From positions 3,906,001-3,970,000 of the forward strand of contig NC_056049.1 of assembly GCF_004379255.2 (NCBI RefSeq): a stretch of 64,000 bases of DNA, in the 5' to 3' direction. The position numbers and the translations under genes were made by a program. Shown here piece after piece: positions 10,852 to 21,782 of the stretch; position 1 is the first letter of the stretch; each line of letters opens with the position of its first letter. The DNA comes from Salvia splendens (lineage: Eukaryota > Streptophyta > Magnoliopsida > Lamiales > Lamiaceae). The notes below the pieces were generated by a model, which saw nothing but the letters and a program-made list of their open reading frames with translations, did no database searches and was not told the origin of the DNA.

Positions 10852-12108
10852 GAGCATCTACAATAGCGCCTAGCGCACCGCCTAGCCGAGATCCGGCGCT
10901 AGGCGGTGCGCTAGGCGATCTATTGCAGCCGCCTAGCGGATTTCGCGAAAAAAAACCGCCTAGCGCTCGGCGGTTCCGCGGCGCTAGGCGGTTCGCTAGG
11001 CGATCCGCTAGGCGCTATTGCAGCGTCCGGATCGCCTAGTGCACCGCCTAGTGCGAATTTTTATTTATTTATTTTTTTTCCGAAACACTATATATACGCG
11101 ACTTGCCTGTCATTTTCATTCGCACCACTTGTATTAACGAGTACTCTCACTATCTAAATTTCTGTACAAGATCAATAACGGTAAATGGATCTCAACAACG
11201 AGCCTACTTCAGGGAATAGCGGATCTCAAACTCCCCCGATCCCCGTGGGAGGTGGATGGAGTCAGATGCACCCATACTACAGCATGTACCCGTGGCAGCA
11301 GATGATGCCCGGGATACCAGCGGGGGGGAGTCCGCCGGGGGCGTTTCCGGCGATGTCGGGGTGCGCACCCAGTGTCCAGATGCCGGGGTGGGCACCCGGG
11401 ATGCAGATGATGCCCGGGGGGGTACCGGCGAAGCAGGGGACGCCGTGGGACGTCTATCGCCCCAGTTTTGATTTTTCGACTGGTTCGTCGCACACATCGA
11501 CGCCAACGGAGGCTGCGCCTCCGGCCCAGTTTGACACTTTCTCCTTCGATGACTTGGGGATAGATCTTTCCGGTGTTCCGGATGCTCCCGTTCAAACGGG
11601 GGGCGCAGGGCGGGGTCGGGGCGCCCCAAAGAAGAAAGGCAAGGGGAAAAGGGTCGGCGAGTCCTCGCAGCCGGGTGAGGACGACAACGGAGGGAAGAGG
11701 GAAGCCGCCGAGAGTAGAGGCGGCGGCGACGGAAGCGGAGGCGATGGTGGCGACAGCGACGGAGGAGACGGCGACGGCGACGAGGAGTGAATTATTGTAC
11801 TTTTTTTATTATTGTAATTTTTTTTTAGTATTGTACTTTTTTTAAATTATTGTACTTTTTAAAATTTTAATAGTATTATTAATGTTTCCCGTATATGTCT
11901 CGTAAATTAAATTTCGTATATTGTGTGATTGTTAATTATTTCATTTTGTATATATTTGCTAATAGTGATGTGGATATTATGTGGCTAGGCTATGGCTGGG
12001 CTATTTGCTTGTTTTGATGATGTGGCAGGAGGATTTTTAGTGCTGATGATGTGGCAGTGGCTAGGCTATGGCTAGGCTATTGCTGGACTATTCCTATTGT
12101 GGATGGCC
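10852..12108 (+). mobile_element. PIF/Harbinger-type element carrying a 201-aa ORF, with TTA target duplication
   Basis: The left terminus gagcatctacaatagcgc and the right terminus ctattgtggatggcc are inverted copies. TTA flanks both sides (10849-10851 and 12109-12111), the usual PIF/Harbinger target duplication. The left subterminal 180 bp is dense in alternating gcctagcg and cgctaggcg motifs, and the right end repeats tggctaggctatggct. These look like arrayed binding motifs for an element-encoded protein. No transposase is present. A TATA-like tatatata lies at about 11090, upstream of the ORF. Confidence 0.85.
11185..11790 (+). CDS. Putative PIF/Harbinger ORF1-derived protein without a SANT region (201 aa)
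   Basis: This ATG-to-TGA frame lies inside the element at 10852-12108. The N-terminal half is rich in Pro, Gly, Met and Gln. It is followed by FDTFSFDDLGIDLSGVPD and a lysine-rich nuclear-localisation-like patch, APKKKGKGKR. The last 40 residues are nearly all Gly, Asp and Ser and end DGDEE. Full ORF1 proteins of this superfamily have a similar low-complexity N-terminus and basic patch but then continue into a Myb/SANT-like DNA-binding domain, which is absent here. The likeliest reading is an ORF1 shortened by internal deletion. It could still enter the nucleus, but DNA binding is not supported by the sequence. The frame is open, which is unusual among the PIF-related coding regions in this window. 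Confidence 0.55.
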   Translation: MDLNNEPTSGNSGSQTPPIPVGGGWSQMHPYYSMYPWQQMMPGIPAGGSPPGAFPAMSGCAPSVQMPGWAPGMQMMPGGVPAKQGTPWDVYRPSFDFSTGSSHTSTPTEAAPPAQFDTFSFDDLGIDLSGVPDAPVQTGGAGRGRGAPKKKGKGKRVGESSQPGEDDNGGKREAAESRGGGDGSGGDGGDSDGGDGDGDEE

Positions 12109-12111
12109 TTA

Positions 12112-13125
12112 TAGTACATTTTTATATTTCTTTACTAGACTTTGCATGTTTGTTACTTTTCCTGTTTCATTTTGATTTTTTATTTGGGAATTGAATTATT
12201 GATCCAATTAATATCTTTAGGAAATAAATGCCTACGGCAAAAAGCTTTGGCTTGCTAGGAACTTATAGATTTTCAGTTTAATTTGTTTCTAACATTTACG
12301 GTTAAATTTAATTTTTATTCTATTTTAGCATTGTTTACTACCACAAAACATTGATAACTGGTACTAGTAATTTGATTGTAGCTCATTTGGCCCCTTCAAT
12401 ATAATAATCTTCAATATAATAGGAATCATTTTTTTTCGTGGGTACAACCACTGAATCCATGGAATAGTTGCTGACCTATCAAATATTACCAACCTATCAA
12501 ATTATCAATTTTCAAGGATATAAATATATAATAGTCCCTTCATTTTCATTAAAGTAATTTCATATTTCATACTATAACATGACATTGTGATATATTATAA
12601 TTATAATTTAAAAATGATGACATTTTACTCATCAACACATGAACTACCCCAAAAAATCTACATCTAATTTCTTAGTTCAACTAATACATTGAATGATATC
12701 CAGCGCGTGGCAGAGACGAATATCTCCAAGTTACCTGTTTACCACGTTATCAATGCAAATCGCGCCAAATATATTCACTAACCCCGCCACCCGCTGCGAG
12801 ACTTTCGGCCTTAATCCATAAGCCCGGTCAAGCAGGATTAGTCAGATTCCGCCAAAAGGCGGATTCGGAACACCTATGGTTAAACTAAAAAAAAATAGAA
12901 AATGCATGTGCAATATACAGCCGATTTTTACTTTTTTTAACTTGTTTTAAGTAACGATTTATAGAGAAACAACGCAAAACGTAACCATCAACCAGCAACG
13001 CAAAACAACAATCGATTGATAGAGAAACGTCGCACTAGCCAACAAATCCCACTCCAAATCTGAAGCATCTCATTGTCGCTGACACTATTCGTTTTTGTGC
13101 GGTTTCGACACGCACTCCACGCACA
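12112..13125. promoter_or_regulatory. Spacer and promoter region of the OSCA-like gene
   Basis: The stretch is AT-rich and then becomes more balanced from about 12700. A perfect short inverted repeat, attccgccaaaaggcggatt, lies at about 12846. A TATA-like ttatata occurs at about 13126, followed by a pyrimidine-rich ctctctctctgc that fits a transcription start near 13140-13160. This is inference from position. Confidence 0.45.
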
Positions 13126-13351
13126 TTATATACACCTTTCACACTCTCTCTCTGCAATTCTGTATCGTGTATGTATAGGTGGTTATCTTGTTGTTAACTG
13201 AAATATCTTCACGGAGGAGTTTGTGAGGAATGTCGTTTGCCTTTTGTTCCACTCCGAAGCAATTTAATTCACTCTTCGATCTGCAACTCTCAACCTTCTG
13301 AGTTGTGATTTGTTTTCGCTCTGCGCAGCGACGTTATAAATTACTTCGACG

Positions 13352-13963
13352 GTATGTTTTTCTTCACGTTTAAACAGCTTTTTCTCGTTTGTTTCTACCG
13401 TTTTTAATTGTTTCTGATGCATTTTGATTTAACGATTTCGGCCGAAGATGTTGTGTTTTTTGGATTCCGTATAGTGATGAATGTTAGTGGTGAGGTTTAG
13501 GTATTATGTGAAATTCGGCTACTGTTTGTTTTTTTTCCTTTTTGGTGGAAGTGCAAGCGTAGTTATGATTTCGGATGAAGATGTTGTGTTTTTTTGGATT
13601 CGGTAAAGTGGTGAGGTTTAGGTATTACTATGTGAAATTCGGCTACTGTTTGCTTTTTACTCTTTTGATGGAAGTGCAAACGTAGTTATGATCTCGAGGA
13701 TTCTGGAAATTGCTGTTGGAAGCTATAGGATACTATATTTATTTGTATTATTTGAATATTATGGTTCATAGCTGGGATTGTTATTGGTTTTAAAGTGGTA
13801 ACGCAGAATTTGCAACATATTTGCCACTTTTGGTAGCATTTCCTAGCATTAGTTTTGGGAGCAGTGTGTCTTGAATTGAATTTTGTCTTGTAGAATTGAC
13901 TGCATTGTGCGGCAATCATATAGATGGCTTACTTGAAATTGACTTGTTCTGGTGTGGAAACAG
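13352..13963 (+). other. Putative 5' UTR (leader) intron of the OSCA-like gene
   Basis: A donor (gacg followed by gtatgt) at 13352 and an acceptor (aacag followed by gaggt) at 13963 bracket a T-rich stretch without coding content, placed 29 bp before the start codon at 13993. Leader introns are common in plant housekeeping and stress genes. Inside it a segment around gaagatgttgtgtttttt occurs twice (about 13445 and 13577). Confidence 0.55.
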
Positions 13964-13992
13964 GAGGTAAGGTATTTCTCTAGAGGCGAGAC

Positions 13993-16900
13993 ATGGCGAC
14001 ATTTGGAGATATAGGAGTTGCGGCAGCATTTAACATTCTCAGTGCCTTGATATTTCTAATAGCATTTGCCTTCCTAAGGCTTCAGCCATTTAACGATAGA
14101 GTGTATTTTCCGAAATGGTACCTCAAGGGGTTGAGAAGCAGTCCCAGTCACTCGGGCTCATTTGTTAATAAAATTGTCAATTTAGACTGGAGATCATACA
14201 TTAGATTTCTGAATTGGATACCAGATGCACTGAAGATGCCTGAGCCAGAGCTTATTGATCATGCAGGCCTGGATTCAGCTGTCTATCTGCGGATATACTT
14301 GCTTGGGTATGGTTGCATATTAAATTATCTTGACTTGGTGTTGTATGCTTTACTGTATCATCTGCTAAAAGTTCCAAAAATAAGGGGACTGTACACTGAA
14401 AAATGATTCCATGTATCATATTAAATATGGCAGATATTGTTTTATTGGTACTGAATGCATCTGTATGTTGTTAAGAGTCATAAAATATGCTTAATTTGAA
14501 GTTCATCGTTGGGTACTGATTCTGGATTTTCGTATATGCAGACTTAAGATTTTTGTTCCAATGACATTGCTTGCTTGGGCCATCATAGTGCCTGTCAACT
14601 GGACAAATAAAACCTTGGCACTATTATCTCAAGGAGAGGCTGGGCTAACATATAGTTCAATTGACAAGCTCTCTATTTCAAATGTTCCATTTGGATCACC
14701 CAGGTTAGGTGTTTGTTCTAACTATCATCAATTTGTTACTTGCTATTCCAGACTTCATGACATCAAATTCATTCTCAATGGGATGAACTTGTGGAGGGAC
14801 GACCTATTTAGAAAAATTAGAAATATAGGTGAATTTAGATTTTAGAAGTAGTATGTTCTGTTCCAACTTATTATTTGTTGTATATAGGCTGCTTTTTTTT
14901 ATATCTTGGCATGTTTGTTCTAGTGTATGCTACCTTTCTATTGAGACGCAGAAGGCTCAAATCTAGTTGGGAGGGAGATAGGATTCCTCAGAGCATTTTT
15001 TGTTGTGAGAAGTTTTTTTTACTTTGTAACTGGAAAACATTATTTCCTGCTAATGTCAGATGATTTTCAGGTCATTGTCTCCAAGTTGAAATTTGAATCC
15101 CTCTAAATCTAACTAATTCCACTGCAGTTGAGATCCTTTATACATGCATGAGATTTCTTCATGGACATACACATCTCCAGTTTTCAGTCTTCTTGGATGC
15201 ACCCATGATAACGTTCATGACCAAAATGCCTTATTTATTTTTTGTCATGTCCAGTAGTTAATGGGTAATTTTTGCTTTACATAAAAAGCATCTGATTAAA
15301 ATAGGAATGACACTTTTTATACGTCTAATCACAGGTTTTGGACTCATGTAGTAATGGCCTATGTCTTTACTTTTTGGACGTGCTATGCGTTGATGAAGGA
15401 GTATGAAAAAATTGCTGTAATGCGCTTACACTTTCTTGCTTCAGAAAAGCGCCGTCCTGATCAATTCACGGTAAGAAGCAACATCTTGTTTACTTTCCAA
15501 ACTCCAAAGGCAGTCTGCTAAACTAACTTTAAACAAGGTTGAAGACTCTACAAAGAAAAGTAGATTCTAGACCTTATAAGCTCTTAGATTATTTCAAATT
15601 AGTATTGAAGTCAACAACTAACATATTTTAGATGTATGGAGGATAAATAAGGCCTTGTTGAAGATAGATGAAGTTAAATGTTCCCATTGTTGGTTTATTT
15701 TCTCTACAAGCTTCTTTGAAGCTAGCTTTTTTCCCTTCTATTCCAAATCTCAAGAATGGTGAAACTATCATGCAGGTTCTTGTAAAAAATGTGCCTCCAG
15801 ATCCCGATGAAACAGTGACTGAGTGTGTCGAGCACTTCTTTTTGGTCAATCATCCAAATCACTATCTAACTCATCAGGTTTGTTGCTGCTAAGATTTACT
15901 GCAAATTTTGTTTTCAAGTGTATTCATATTTTCTGAGTAGTTAGAATTTCTGTGAGGAATTTTTTGTTGTCTACTCTCTTGTTTAATCAGACATGTATCA
16001 TAAAATTAATTGCCACTACAGTTCTCTCTCCAATGAATCTGTTGGATTCAGTTGTTTTCTTTCAACAGTTTATGCCTGCCAGAAAATGATTCTCCGTCCA
16101 TTCGAAAAGAGTTCATTATCTGTAGACTCCCTCTCTGTCTTGTACAGTTAATTCTGATATATGCTTTTAAGCTATCGTCACTTTCATTTATGAATACCTG
16201 TAATTTAAACTACTGGGAGGTTCTTCTATGATTGCTTCAGTAAGATGAGTCTTTTAATGGTCTCGCCTAGTTAATTTTTTTGTATAAATGTAGGAAACAG
16301 ACTCATTTTTACATTGACATTGCTGGGTTTACAGGAGGCAAAGCAAATGGACCTCTACATTTCTTTATGTGATCATGCATGCTTCTTAAATCCTGAAGCT
16401 GTTTTACTTACAGGTTGTAATCAATGCCAATAAACTTTCACAACTGGTTGAGGAGAAGAAGAAAAAGCAAAACTGGCTTGATTATTACCAATTAAAATAC
16501 TCAAGGAATCGAGGGAAAAGACCTATGACTAAGGTACTGTTTCTTTGTTCGTTGAGTCATCTCATTTTTGTTCAATTCTTAAGAACTTTATCTTCATTTT
16601 GATATAAGATTCTGTCATGAGTTAAGGGTTGCTGTTTACTTAAAACTTGCAGACTGGTTTTCTTGGCCTTAGCGGAGATAAAGTGGATGGAATTAATTAT
16701 CAGACAGCTGAAATAGAGAGACTCACCAAAGAAGTGAGTACATAGAGTTTCACTTGAAATTAACTAGAAATATGTCTTCCTTGCTATATGAGTTTATGAA
16801 TAGTGCATTTGAAATGCAACATTATTTTAATTAATTAAGCACTTCACAATCTCTAATATTGAAACCTCTAGTTTCCTAAAATTAAGAAAGTAATTATTGT

Positions 16901-19655
16901 ATGTCTAACCTTTATATATTATTATAACCTATTTCGAACGATTTAAGAACTGGTTTCTGTAACTTCGTGGATTTACTGAATCTTCTGCTGCTGACTATAT
17001 AAGTGATATTGCTTGGCCTTGCTTACTACAAAATGAAGATTATTACACTTACTTTGGTTATAATTTAACCATATTACTCACATGTAGATTGCTGAAGAGC
17101 GGAAAAGGGTAAAAACTGATCCGAAGTGTATCATGCCAGCAGCTTTTGTCTCATTCAAAACTAGGTGGGGGGCTGCTGTGTGTGCACAAACTCAGCAGTC
17201 AAGAAACCCAACTGTGTGGTTGACTGAATGGGCTGCAGAACCACGTGATGTATACTGGGCTAACCTTGCAATTCCCTATGTTTCAATAACTATTAGGAAG
17301 CTTATTGCTGCAGTTGCTTTCTTCTTCCTTACATTCTTCTTCATGATCCCTGTTTCTGCTGTGCAATCTCTTGCAAATATTGAGAGTATTGAGAAGCAGT
17401 TACCTTTTCTCACGTCAGTTGTTGAACAGTGAGTATTTCTTCCTACGTTATTTACGTTATCATAAATTCTTAGTTTTTGTGGTAAGAAGTTCAAGTCTGT
17501 TGGGTTCATTTGACTGTGTGATGAAGTGGACTGCAATCTCGTCATTCTTTTCTATGATTTATATAATGCTTGAATGTCACATATGTCTTTGAAGCTAATC
17601 AAAGGTAGGAAGCAGAGATTGATGTTTAGAAGATTAGGTTTAAATAATCACTTTAAATAGTGAGACTTCAGAGGAATTAGAGTTACTTAGTGCACTTCTG
17701 ATTTTCCTACCTCTCTCCATTTCAGTAAGTGACATTCTAGTATGGGCTCACAAAAAAGAGAGTAAAAATAGTTAGTCTTATAAGGAGACGAGGAGTTTAA
17801 GAGAAAGTTATGCTTGCTCTTGTAACTTCAGCCTCAGTACTAGAGGATGGAAAATGAACATGGATAGCTTCAACACACTGTAACAGTATCGTGATACGAA
17901 GTAGTAGTATACTATTTGAATATTTGCGATGATCCTTGTGCTTTGAGCCTTAGCTTCCTGTGGTTCTACGTGAATAATATAGTCTTGTTTTCCTTACCCA
18001 CAAATCAATTTGGCAATACATATCTTTTTTTCAGTACTATTCTTCATCTTATGTAGAGCAATCAATTTGGCGACACATGTTGATTTTCACATTAATATTA
18101 TTCGTGGCGCAGGCCTTTCATTAAGGCTTTCATCCAAGGTGTTCTACCGGGGCTTGCTTTGAAGATTTTTCTAATAGTGCTACCAACAATATTGATGATG
18201 ATTGCCAAATTCGAGGGTTTTCTATCAATATCAGCTCTGGAGAGGAGAGCTGCCTTCAGATATTACCTATTCAACTTTGTTAATGTTTTCCTTGTGAGCA
18301 TAATAGCAGGGAGTGCACTTTCGCAACTTGATACTTTTCTTAAGCAGTCACCAAAAGAGTATGTTACCTGAACATAAACCATCTTGACTTGTTTTCTCTT
18401 ATAACTTTGGAGTGAAAACAGAAATCTGTGATTCATTTTCTGTTACACATGTGGTCAATTTATCAGTGTGTCAACTGAATTTGGTCATCTTATTTGGTGG
18501 TTTTTCGTACACAATTAAGAGCATTTCGTATAGTCTTCTCTACTTATCAATTGGATTTGGTCATCTTGTGAGGTGTTTTTATGAACTAACTTTGTATTTT
18601 TCTGAGTTATTGTTCTGTCAGTAAGCGGTGTTTGTTGCATCTATTTATCTTACATGATTGTGCAATGCAGAATCCCAGAAACAATTGGTGTTGCAATCCC
18701 TATGAAAGCAACTTTCTTTATTACTTATGTAATGGTTGATGGATGGGCTGGTATTGCTGGGGAGATCTTAAGACTGAAACCACTCATATTCTTCCATTTG
18801 AAAAACTTCTTCCTAGTGAAGACTGAAAAGGACCGAGAGGAGGCGATGGATCCAGGAAGCATTGGTTTTAACACCGGTGAACCTCAAATACAATTATACT
18901 TCCTTCTAGGTCTTGTCTATGCTGTGGTGACACCAGTTTTCCTTCCTTTTATACTGGTCTTCTTTACTCTGGCATACATGGTATTTCGCCACCAGGTAGA
19001 ATAATTCCCCTCATCTCTCTTGTTTCAACGATTTTTCAATACAGATACATATGACACTGATTTCCCTTTTCTCGGCGCAGATCATAAATGTATACAACCA
19101 AGAATACGAAAGTGCTGCAGCATTCTGGCCAGACGTACATGCACGTATCATCTATGCTCTGATATTCTCACAGATAATGCTGATGGGATTAATGGGAACG
19201 AAAGGGATATATGAGGCCCCACCAGTCCTTATTGTGCTTCCGGTGTTGACAATCTTTTTTCATCTCTACTGCAAAGGCCGTTATCAACCAGCTTTCGTTC
19301 GATATCCTCTACAGGTTTGTAGCATGTTCGACTCTATGGAAGTGTCTCTTAAGTCAGATATTCTTATTTGAGTTTGCAATCATTGTTGCAGGAAGCGATG
19401 ATGAAAGACACACTCGAACGAACAAAGGAACCTAACTTGAACTTGAAAGGCTATCTCCAGCAGGCCTATATCCACCCCATTTTCAAAGACGATGAGGACG
19501 ATGAAGATGAAGGCTTCAGCATGGAACTTGATGACAGTGCGACAGTGCCCACAAAAAGACAGCAGTCACGAAAAACTACACCAGTTCCCAGCAGATTTAG
19601 CGGCAGATCCTCACCAGCGCTGCCTGAACACGATCACGAAGGCTCTTTGTCTTAA
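13993..19655 (+). CDS. OSCA1/CSC1-like hyperosmolality-gated cation channel, 11 exons
   Basis: Exons: 13993-14306, 14542-14703, 15335-15470, 15776-15877, 16414-16533, 16653-16733, 17088-17428, 18113-18358, 18671-18995, 19081-19314, 19392-19655. The sum is 2325 nt, or 774 residues, close to the usual OSCA1 length. In order: an N-terminal transmembrane region (DIGVAAAFNILSALIFLIAFAFLRLQPF); the conserved KMPEPELIDHAGLDSAVYLRIY stretch; the cytosolic domain between membrane helices (VLVKNVPPDPDE, HFFLVNHPNHYLTHQ, IMPAAFVSFKTRWGAAVCAQTQQ, EPRDVYWANLAIPYVS); then the DUF221/RSN1_7TM pore region (IPMKATFFITYVMVDGWAG, GSIGFNTGEPQIQLYFLLGLVYA, INVYNQEYESAAAFWP). The acidic, Ser-rich C-terminal tail is cytosolic. 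Family members are mechanically or osmotically gated calcium-permeable channels of the plasma membrane, related to TMEM16/TMC. The MATFGDIGV start matches family N-termini. The frame is intact. Confidence 0.95.
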
Positions 19656-21782
19656 CTAGCACCAACTGCGAGCTTGGTATAAAGATCCTGTTAATGAGAG
19701 GATATAAGAACTAACAAGTTACGTCCCACGTTGTTCGAGTTTAACATCAGCAGCAGAAGATTGCAGTAGCAATGAGATAAAACAATGGTATCTTCATGGA
19801 GACTTAGTTTGCAATTTGCATGGTTATATTGGTTAATATTTTGTTGGAAAAAAATGTACGCTTTCCCATTTGATCGTATTCCTATTTCCTAATTATGTTC
19901 ATACCTTCTCTTGTAAATTTTACCATGGTTTTTAAGGCAACATTTATATGTTGCAACTTCAAAGGGTTTATTAAATTCCTATATTTTACTAATGCGAATG
20001 CGTAGAATTAAAAATATCACAATTATAGTTTCAACTAGTAGAAAATTTTATGTTAAAATATTTTGTTGAGCGTTTTGAGTTGCCCTCATTTTTAACACAA
20101 TTAGAAAAAACGTAGAAACCACCCAAAATTTCTGCGCAATTAGAGTTTTCTAAATTCTTAAAGTTAGTTTGATATTTAAATAAAAATAAGTAGATGAAAA
20201 ATTATTAACTAATATTAATTGAATTTGATATTTTTCTCTGTTATTAATTAGAGTTTTTTTAAAAAAATTTATTTCTTTCAAACTTGTTTTTTTAAGTTTT
20301 ATTTTCTTATTTCTTCAAATTAGTGTCTATATAAGGGCTTCATTATGATGGACAAAATTTAGACCATCACCAATAGTAATTTTTAGCTTTTATCTCTTCA
20401 TTTTTCTTTTGAATTTTCAACTTATTGAGAAATTATTTAACTTAGTAAAATAATTTACACACTCATTTATATTGTCATTTATTTCATCAACGATTTTTGA
20501 GATGATTTATCCATCCCATTTGTGGTATTATTCATCCATCATTTCAAATCTTTCGCAACGCCTTCCTAATTGTTCATCAATCTGTGCGATGAGGATGTAT
20601 AACCATGTCAACATCAATCATATTTTTTCCTTTAAAAATATTATTCTTTTATAATACACCTTCTCAATGTTCTTTATATATAAAAAATCTACACATGATC
20701 CATCATTTTAAGTTATTCCCTTTGTTTGTTGGCATCAAATTTTATGCGATGATGTTTGTGAGCTAAATGAAATGAAAATAAAGTAAAAAGAAAATTATAT
20801 AAAATAGAATTGATTGTATTTCTACTTCATAAAATGGCACACTTTAAGGAAGATAGAGAAAAAAAGTCACTTTAATGATAAAGCTCCCAACTAAAAATAC
20901 CCGTCCTTCGAAATAGAGTGAAAAAAAACTTTTTAAATTACCAGTGAAAGTATTCTGATTGTGTATCATAGCTAAGATTTATTGATTCACAATTGATCTC
21001 TCAGTTGTGAAATATTATTTTTCCCAGTAAAGTTGAGGCATTTCTTTTTGCACTCGTTTTGAAAAAATCGTAATAAATAGCTAAAATGAATTAATAGTGA
21101 AGTAAAAACGAGAATAATGTAGATAACACTTTTCTTTATATTATTCTTGATTTTATTTTACTATTTATCCACTTTAACTATTTATTTAAAATGAGTGCAA
21201 AAAAGAAGTGATTCAATTTTCTTGAGACAGATGTATGAAACTCAAATAGAAATTTTTATATTTTTCACTTTTTTATATTAGTATATTAGCATATTTTATC
21301 AAGCTATCTCATTTTAGCTATTTTGTATTTTGTATCTCATCCACTCGGTAATCATTGACTCGGTATCAACTCAAATTTCAATAGCTGATGTATATCGATT
21401 CATATTTGTTAGCAACTAGTCCATCAATTTATCATTTAGATATGTTTATTTAAAATGTACCTTCAGCAATGAAATGAAATTTATAATTTGTTTAAGATAA
21501 GAGAACATTCTATGATCTTGATCCGGTCAAAGAAAACAAAACAAAAAAAACTGTTTTTCTAGAAGATGTTTTCCACTTTGGTTATTTCCTATTAAATATC
21601 GGGTTTGTGGAGTTTTGCAACTTTAACAACATTGCAGTAGGAAGATCGGCAGATGCTGAGCAACATTGTGCTCCTGATTTATACTATTTCATAACACTAC
21701 CTATTGTGCCCTTTCCTGATAATTAGTTTCTTCATGATATTTTTTTCACTCTTGCTTTTTTTTTGGGTTCCTGCTGATTATC
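19656..21782. other. Intergenic AT-rich spacer with an inverted repeat
   Basis: It begins with the OSCA-like gene's presumed 3' UTR. Around 20710-20930 is wording suggestive of an eroded MITE. No supported gene is present; the ORF at 20472-20654 is low complexity. Confidence 0.45.
21041..21206. repeat. Foldback (inverted-repeat) MITE-like sequence
   Basis: The arm tttctttttgcactcgtttt at 21041 is mirrored by aaaatgagtgcaaaaaagaa at about 21186-21205. Further in, ataaatagctaaaatgaat is mirrored by tttaactatttattt. The whole could fold into a hairpin of about 165 bp. No target duplication is obvious, so the class is uncertain. Confidence 0.5.
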
